In this document: positions 8,501 through 12,097 of the stretch, one piece after another
Layout of the letters: each line of letters starts with the position of its first letter
Numbering within the stretch: the stretch's first letter is position 1
NCBI GenBank assembly: GCA_005223375.1
Contig: RXOD01005894.1
Location: 1 to 12,097, forward strand
Direction of reading: 5' to 3'
Length of the DNA stretch: 12,097 bases
Origin: Amoebophrya sp. AT5.2
Lineage: Eukaryota > Sar > Dinophyceae > Syndiniales > Amoebophryaceae
Translations under genes and position numbers: made by a program
Notes under the pieces: model-generated
What the model saw: the letters and a program-made list of their open reading frames with translations, nothing else
What the model was told of the DNA's origin: nothing
Databases searched by the model: none

Positions 8501-8625
8501 AGCGCGTGCGAAATCTGCCGAATGTCTATCTCGGACAGCTCGCGAAACAAAGGCACCTTGCGCAAAAAAACAGTCACGCGGTCCTCGTCCCAAGCGAAAT
8601 TACCAGTCAGCTTCGCGCCCGCCAT
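5586..8625 (-). CDS. PKG: cGMP-dependent protein kinase (PKG), three CNB domains plus AGC kinase (3 exons)
   Basis: A serine/threonine kinase of the AGC group activated by cyclic nucleotide, as in other alveolates. Exons are 8625-7393, 7034-6554 and 6460-5586, giving 862 residues, close to the apicomplexan enzyme's length. CNB-A spans about residues 20-203 (FGDQSLL, with R176 and a roughly 70-residue insert), CNB-B about 256-395 and CNB-C about 398-505 (FGEQSLI). The kinase domain has the glycine loop LGCGAFGAV (544-552), K567, helix-C E586, HRDLKPEN with D662, DFG at 680-682, T-loop TTCGTPSYLAPE and the AGC tail KPPFLP...SNF, so it looks catalytically complete. Aligned to PKA, the gatekeeper is Leu. 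CNB-B and CNB-C lack the arginine of the phosphate-binding cassette (Ala355 and Val472 at that place). The ATG at 8625 follows CACAG|GACAAGACCAA, a plausible leader acceptor. Identity is secure; the exon 1/2 boundary is unusual and has its own entry. Confidence 0.93.
6461..6553 (-). other. PKG intron 2 (GT-AG, 93 nt)
   Basis: Donor AATAAAG|GTACGG and acceptor CCCCAG|GTTACATC join in phase 1 to give LNKGYIVRQ, matching the kinase segment between the ATP-binding lysine and helix C. AGGT occurs at both ends, so the exact cut is ambiguous. The two ends also carry GGGGATTTTT and CAAAAATCGGC, a partial inverted repeat similar in style to the larger introns. Confidence 0.8.
6988..7019 (-). repeat. 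Exonic partner of the 32-bp direct repeat
   Basis: This is the coding copy in PKG exon 2, identical to the intronic copy at 7341-7372. The distance between the copies is 353 bp, close to the intron length. Confidence 0.9.
7035..7392 (-). mobile_element. PKG intron 1, introner-like element (inverted ends, TAAGGA direct repeats, non-GT-AG)
   Basis: Upstream of the intron the frame reads EEKEIK and reaches an in-frame TGA at 7389-7387. Downstream it reads ETLARSMYERNYLKGEHI. Joining them at AAG|GA restores a standard CNB helix and strand without a gap. TAAGGA stands at both junctions (7396-7391 and 7038-7033), so the intron is GA...AG or an equivalent shift. Inside the repeats, TTGAGTAAATTCATC (7390-7376) pairs with GATGAGTTTATTCAA (7057-7043), 13 of 15 positions. 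Direct repeat plus inverted termini is the layout of introner elements described in some protists. A GT-AG alternative (7417 to 7018) keeps the frame but deletes about 15 conserved residues. Confidence 0.6.
7332..7393. repeat. 12-bp direct repeat bracketing the copied exon fragment
   Basis: TTTACTCAATCC occurs at 7332-7343 and again at 7382-7393, exactly 50 bp apart. The right copy covers the end of PKG exon 1 and the start of its intron; the left copy ends in the 32-bp exon-2 fragment. The order is repeat, exon-2 fragment, 9-base filler, repeat. This looks like a templated insertion or a local tandem duplication at the intron's 5' end. Confidence 0.8.
7341..7372 (-). repeat. 32-bp copy of PKG exon 2 inside intron 1
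   Basis: Bases 7341-7372 are identical to 6988-7019 at all 32 positions. The second location is coding sequence of exon 2 (residues SMYERNYLKG of CNB-C); the first is inside the preceding intron. The intronic copy is flanked on both sides by a second repeat, TTTACTCAATCC on the plus strand, at 7332-7343 and 7382-7393. Confidence 0.9.
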
Positions 8626-9544
8626 TTGGTCTTGTCCTGTGGCTAGGGTGGGTGGTGAGGATGGCCGATCGTCCGCGTGAATGTCTGGCTTCCGTTGATG
8701 CGGGGGGGAGGGAAACGAAAAGCCGAAGCCGAACTTTTGGCAATTTGCTTCCGCTAATTAGATTATCACAAAGATACTACGCTAAATTCTCACTTCTGCC
8801 AAGTGAAAAAACCTTGAATGATGGTGGACAGCTTATCGTCGTTTTCATCTGCTGGCAGGAACAAGCCGAGAAGCCGTAGCAAGAACGTCCCAGGAAATTC
8901 GTAAATGTAGCTGGGTGAGGGCGCAGGGCCTGCCAGATGCAAAATGGTAAAGGTGGCGGAGTCATCACTGCTTCATCGGCTCATCATCGGACAGTGCTTC
9001 TCACGAACGGTCCGATGCAGAGACGAAACTACACGACGGACGATCGGCTGCAGCACCGAGGACGAATTCCGAAGTCTTCAAAAACATTTTCTTACGGACA
9101 GAAAATTCAGGCTACGAAATCAGTTTCCACGAGCACGAACGGACAGCCCCAGAGAGAGAGAGAGAGTGGGCGCAGAATCTTCACATACCAAGCACCGACT
9201 GACGAGTCTTCACATATTTATCAAGTTAGTACGGCGCACCGAAACCAATGTACAACTTAAGCACGAACTGTCACACAAACAGAGACTCTTTTTTTGTCAC
9301 AGCTCCCGTGGGGGTGGTCTGCGCTGCCCCTCTTGATTCTGCTCGAAGTACTTCCGCACGCCAAGAACGACGTCCGTGGACGAAGTAGAAGAATGCGCAT
9401 GTAGAAGAATAATGCGGAGCGAAGGAGCGCGTGTTGTGTTTTTGCACGCAAAACGCTTCCGTGGTCTGACCGGCTCTTCACCGTCGGTTCGTCGACGGGC
9501 GTCTCGTAGCTGAAAGTCGATAATATATCGGCAGTACAAAAACT
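8626..9544. other. Spacer between phosphatase 3' end and PKG 5' end
   Basis: About 920 bases with no protein I can support. It should contain the phosphatase 3' UTR and the PKG leader or promoter. Short frames on both strands lack recognisable motifs. It holds a (AG)8 microsatellite at 9151-9166 and an AGTAC motif at 9533-9537 close to the phosphatase stop. I see no RNA gene or mobile element. Confidence 0.5.
9151..9166 (+). repeat. (AG)8 microsatellite
   Basis: Eight uninterrupted AG dinucleotides in non-coding sequence between the phosphatase and PKG genes. Read on the transcribed minus strand this is (CT)8. Confidence 0.85.
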
Positions 9545-10627
9545 TTACAACGCCGCTAGTGCCGCCCCCTTCACACTACTCTCTCCTCGACCCTCGTTTG
9601 ATGTGAGCGCGTGAAGCAGTTCCCCAACGCCGCTCGCTACGAAGGTCGGGGAAATTTTCTTCTTCCGCATATCTGCCTCCGTGTGCACCCCCGACAGGAC
9701 GAACAGCGTGTCTGCTCCTGCTGCATTCCCCATCTGTATATCCGTGTCCAAACGGTCCCCCACCAGCAGGCACCTCTGTGGCGGAATGCCGTGCTGCCGC
9801 AGGACCCCTCTCAAAAAAGACGGGTTCGGCTTGCCCAGAACGGCGAAGGAAGCGTGGGGGCACGCGGCCGCGATCGCTCCGAGCATGGCGCCGGCGCCCG
9901 GCAAGGGGTAGCCGCCGACGCGGTCGCACGGATCCGCGTTGGTGGCGTAGAAGAACAGAGCTGTTTCTGTTGCTGTTGCGTCTGCGGGGCGATCTACAAC
10001 TACCCCCGCGACATCTGCCCGCGCGTCTTCGTCCGGCAGCGTGTTTCGGATGCGCCGTCCCGCGAGCACGCAGGCGCAGCGGGCGAGTTTTTCGTAGTGG
10101 AAATTTTGGTCCCACCCGACGACGATCCCGTCGAAGGGGCCGTTCTCTTCCAGGAACGCGTCCATGTTTCGCTGGTAGTCCCTCTCGAACGCAGCTGCAT
10201 CGCCAGAAAGCGGGAGGTCGTCGTGGAAGACCCCCAACGAAGGCGATGCGCTCCGCACTTCGTTGGCCAGCCCGTGTCCGCCGATCAGGTACACTCTTCT
10301 GGCATCGGGGTGCTTCTTCCGGACGTGCTCGGCGGCGAAAAACCCACTCGGCACGCACATCTCCTTCCCGACCACGGCAGCGGGAAAGCCGAGACGCAGC
10401 AACTTGTCACGCAACTGGCCCCGGTCCCGCGAACTGGTGTTGGTGACGAAGAAGACCTTTTTTTTCAACTCGGTGACTAGGTGCGTGACCAGGCGGGCGG
10501 CGCCGGGAATCGCCCGCTCAGCGTGGTACAGAGTGCCGTCGCAATCGAATAGAATAGCGTCGTACTTCGCGACCGATCGGCACTGCTCGTGACCTTTGTT
10601 TCGGCATCCTTGTTGTGCTGCCGCCAT
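9545..10627 (-). CDS. PGP: HAD-superfamily phosphatase, phosphoglycolate / 4-nitrophenyl phosphatase type
   Basis: A single-exon 360-residue protein of the HAD IIA group (NagD / p-nitrophenyl phosphatase / phosphoglycolate phosphatase). It should remove phosphate from small metabolites such as 2-phosphoglycolate in the cytosol. Motif 1 is LFDCDGT with nucleophile D28 and acid/base D30. Motif 2 is TNTSS (62-66). The C2-type cap includes GGHG, GWDQNF and the substrate-specificity signature ATNADP (228-233). Motif 3 is K266 in GKPNPSF. Motif 4 is VGDRLDTDIQMGNAAGADT with D291 and D296 for Mg2+. I start at ATG 10627; the frame extends two codons upstream to a GTG, which a eukaryote would not use. 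Residues about 190-220 are an extra charged loop before ATNAD compared with the usual family. No transit peptide is obvious. Exact substrate cannot be fixed from sequence; HAD IIA membership is firm. Confidence 0.9.
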   Translation of the reverse strand: MAAAQQGCRNKGHEQCRSVAKYDAILFDCDGTLYHAERAIPGAARLVTHLVTELKKKVFFVTNTSSRDRGQLRDKLLRLGFPAAVVGKEMCVPSGFFAAEHVRKKHPDARRVYLIGGHGLANEVRSASPSLGVFHDDLPLSGDAAAFERDYQRNMDAFLEENGPFDGIVVGWDQNFHYEKLARCACVLAGRRIRNTLPDEDARADVAGVVVDRPADATATETALFFYATNADPCDRVGGYPLPGAGAMLGAIAAACPHASFAVLGKPNPSFLRGVLRQHGIPPQRCLLVGDRLDTDIQMGNAAGADTLFVLSGVHTEADMRKKKISPTFVASGVGELLHALTSNEGRGESSVKGAALAAL

Positions 10628-10953
10628 CTTCACTTTCTCGAAAGTTCGACTAGCTGCGGAGTTGTCACCAAGACAGCGAAGTCTTCTTTTCCTGGTCTAA
10701 GGTCACAGCAAGTCGAAATGTAGAGGCGTCAACACCGATGCCCCGCGGCGACGAGTAGCAGTGATCGGCACTGGCTCAGATCATGTCGATGGCGGTGCCG
10801 ATGTTGATTCTTCTCTGCAAAAAATTGGTCAGCGCTTGCAAAGCTGAAATCGAAGCTATACTTTTAAGTACATACCCTGCGATTTCATCTCTACTGTGGG
10901 CGCCCCATCGGCCTGGCTTTCATCGCGCACTTTTTTACGTATAGATAAGTTGT
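10628..10953. other. Spacer between HINT 3' end and phosphatase 5' end
   Basis: About 326 bases, no gene seen. The phosphatase ATG follows GAAAGTGAAG on the minus strand, with a CCGCAG about 40 nt upstream that could be a leader acceptor. A palindrome TACTTTTAAGTA (10859-10870) lies about 85 nt past the HINT stop codon. Confidence 0.5.
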
Positions 10954-11514
10954 TCACCCCGGCGGCCACGCAAGAGGCCGACCGCCCAGCACGTGCACGT
11001 GGAGGTGGTAAACCGACTGGCCTCCCGCCGGCCCGTCGTTGATCACTAATCGGAAGCCCGCCGCCCCGCACTTCTGCCGGCCGATCCTTCCCGCGACCCG
11101 CAGCAAGTGGCCCAGCACGACGTCGACCTCCAGTTCCCCCGCGTGGGGATTGATGGCAGCAGTGGTATCATTCTGTCCCTTTGTGTCGGGCGTGTTGTCG
11201 GGCGCTTGATCACCTGTCGTGACAACACTAACCGGGGGCAACTCCGAAATGCGCAGGATGTCGCGCCGCTTCGGAATCACGACAACGTGGACCGGAGCCT
11301 GCGGGTGGATGTCGTCAAACGCGAGCACCGCCTCGTCCTCGTACACGATGGCCGCAGGTAGGTCGCCATCCAAAATGCGGCCGAAAGTTGTGGCTTCTGC
11401 GCGTACTCTGATGGTCCGGAGCGGCCCCGAGAACAGAGCGGCGAAAAGAGCGACGAGACCGCGCGCCTTTCGCGACCGGACGAAACGAGCACGGGCGACG
11501 ACTTCTGCCGACAT
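10954..11514 (-). CDS. HINT: HINT-type histidine triad (HIT) nucleotide hydrolase with N-terminal extension
   Basis: A 186-residue HIT-family protein, expected to hydrolyse adenosine phosphoramidates and related nucleotide conjugates. The core begins at TTFGRILDGDLPA (about residue 42), continues through YEDEAVLAFDDIHPQAPVHV and VVIPKRR, and ends with GGQSVYHLHVHVLGGRPLAW followed by PPG. The triad is H170-L-H172-V-H174, with H172 the expected nucleophile, and the WPPG end matches HINT1-like enzymes, so the C-terminus is complete. Two features are unusual. The first 40 residues are basic with a hydrophobic core (GLVALFAALFSG), suggesting a mitochondrial or secretory targeting peptide. Residues about 93-126 are an extra polar loop (TTGDQAPDNTPDTKGQNDTT) before the helix preceding GHLLRVAG. 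The ATG at 11514 follows GTGTCAG, a possible leader acceptor directly at the start. A start at an internal Met is not possible because none lies before the core. Confidence 0.92.
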   Translation of the reverse strand: MSAEVVARARFVRSRKARGLVALFAALFSGPLRTIRVRAEATTFGRILDGDLPAAIVYEDEAVLAFDDIHPQAPVHVVVIPKRRDILRISELPPVSVVTTGDQAPDNTPDTKGQNDTTAAINPHAGELEVDVVLGHLLRVAGRIGRQKCGAAGFRLVINDGPAGGQSVYHLHVHVLGGRPLAWPPG

Positions 11515-12097
11515 CTGACACGCAGTATCAGCTCTTCGGGCGCGTGTTTGTTGCCAGATCGCGAGCCAGCACTGCTCGCTAGTCGTTCACTGCAACGCCG
11601 AGCGCCGTCCTTGTGCAATTGCAACCCGGCAAGACGGGGGAGCAAAACAAATAGAAAGCGGGCGGGTAGGCGGCCGCGTAGAAAGCAAGACGGACGTCGC
11701 TCTGCCCGCTGCCTTCTTGCGTTGTCGCGGGCGGAGGGGGTGCCAGTACGATTAGAGAGCAGCCCAAGCGCCCGCCGCCCGCGGGTCGCCAAGCAGCCTG
11801 TCCGCCCCGGCAGAAAAGCGGTAGAGCAGTGGCAAAGCGATAAAAATAGACACGAAGCACGGCGGGGATGGAAATTGTAGCCAAAGGGCGGGCAAACTGG
11901 GCGGCAGCCGTTTCCTTGCTGCCCGTCGTGGCACGCCGGGCGGCTGTCGATTTCCGAGCGGCCTGTTTGTTTTTTTGGGGGCAGGCTCCACCGCGGTGGC
12001 CGCGTCGTATCCAAAGGACTAAGGAAAGGACTAAGGAAAGGACTAAGGAAAGGACTAAGGAAAGGGCACAGCCAAAAGAAACCACAAAAACCCCAAA
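11515..12097. other. Right-edge region, no gene supported
   Basis: About 580 GC-rich bases upstream of HINT. A minus-strand frame is open from the window edge to 11579 (about 172 codons), but its first part is the 12-bp tandem repeat read as LSLV repeats, and the rest is Ala/Arg/Pro-rich without recognisable domains. It could be the C-terminal end of a gene beyond the edge or chance in GC-rich DNA. Another minus-strand frame runs from 12014 through the HINT gene and is probably a shadow. HINT promoter and leader sequence should lie here. Confidence 0.4.
12013..12066 (+). repeat. 12-bp tandem repeat, 4.5 copies
   Basis: The unit AAAGGACTAAGG is repeated perfectly four times from 12013 to 12060, followed by a half unit that ends in AAAGGG. 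The unit length is a multiple of three, so a minus-strand frame reads it as repeated LSLV. It sits 0.5 kb upstream of HINT. Confidence 0.95.

Noticed and set aside
10628..10633. GTG start two codons upstream of the phosphatase ATG
   Set aside because: The gene is eukaryotic; the ATG at 10627 is the first proper start and the family needs nothing upstream.
11277..12014. Minus-strand frame of 245 codons overlapping HINT
   Set aside because: It overlaps the clear HINT reading frame in another phase and is Arg/Ser-rich with no domain.
11579..12097. Minus-strand open frame to the window edge beginning with LSLV repeats
   Set aside because: The first part is the DNA tandem repeat, the rest has no family signature, and there is no ATG start in the window. 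It could be the end of an upstream gene, but I cannot support it.
1..12097. CRISPR array, prokaryotic operon, tRNA or rRNA genes
   Set aside because: There are no regularly spaced repeats with spacers, no ribosome-binding pattern, and no cloverleaf or rRNA-like sequence seen; introns and eukaryote-specific genes rule out a bacterial reading.

Overview
The window looks like nuclear DNA of a eukaryotic protist, most likely an alveolate of the dinoflagellate lineage. My best guess is a compact genome of the parasitic Syndiniales / Amoebophrya type. The reasons are a multi-CNB cGMP-dependent protein kinase (typical of alveolates), an endosomal VPS11, genes all on one strand with short spacers, and introns with terminal inverted repeats and short flanking direct repeats whose best boundaries are not GT-AG. 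The lineage call is inference, because no rRNA or spliced-leader gene is present to confirm it.

Layout: every gene supported here is on the minus strand, so transcription runs right to left. From right to left they are: (1) 11515-12097, no recognised gene, with a 12-bp tandem repeat near the edge; (2) 10954-11514, a HINT-type HIT-family hydrolase; (3) 9545-10627, a HAD-superfamily phosphoglycolate / 4-nitrophenyl phosphatase; (4) 8626-9544, a 0.9-kb spacer; (5) 5586-8625, a cGMP-dependent protein kinase (PKG) in three exons; (6) 4855-5585, a spacer; (7) 1091-4854, VPS11 in three exons, ending in a RING-H2 domain; (8) 528-1090, a spacer; (9) 35-527, the first exon of an unrecognised gene that leaves the window through a strong GTAAGT donor.

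The genes do not form one pathway. They cover vesicle tethering (VPS11 of CORVET/HOPS), cyclic-nucleotide signalling (PKG) and metabolite or nucleotide clean-up (HAD phosphatase, HINT), which fits a co-directional housekeeping array.

The most interesting signal is in the introns. PKG intron 1 has a 15-bp inverted repeat (13/15 matching) and a 6-bp direct repeat TAAGGA exactly where the reading frames join, and it carries a 32-bp identical copy of downstream exon sequence. VPS11 intron 1 also begins at a TTAAGG site, has long terminal inverted repeats, and appears to hold two tandem copies of the 3' terminus. Both look like introner (intron-generating, transposon-like) elements. A conventional GT-AG model can be drawn for each, but at the cost of deleting or inserting residues in conserved domains, so transcript data would decide.
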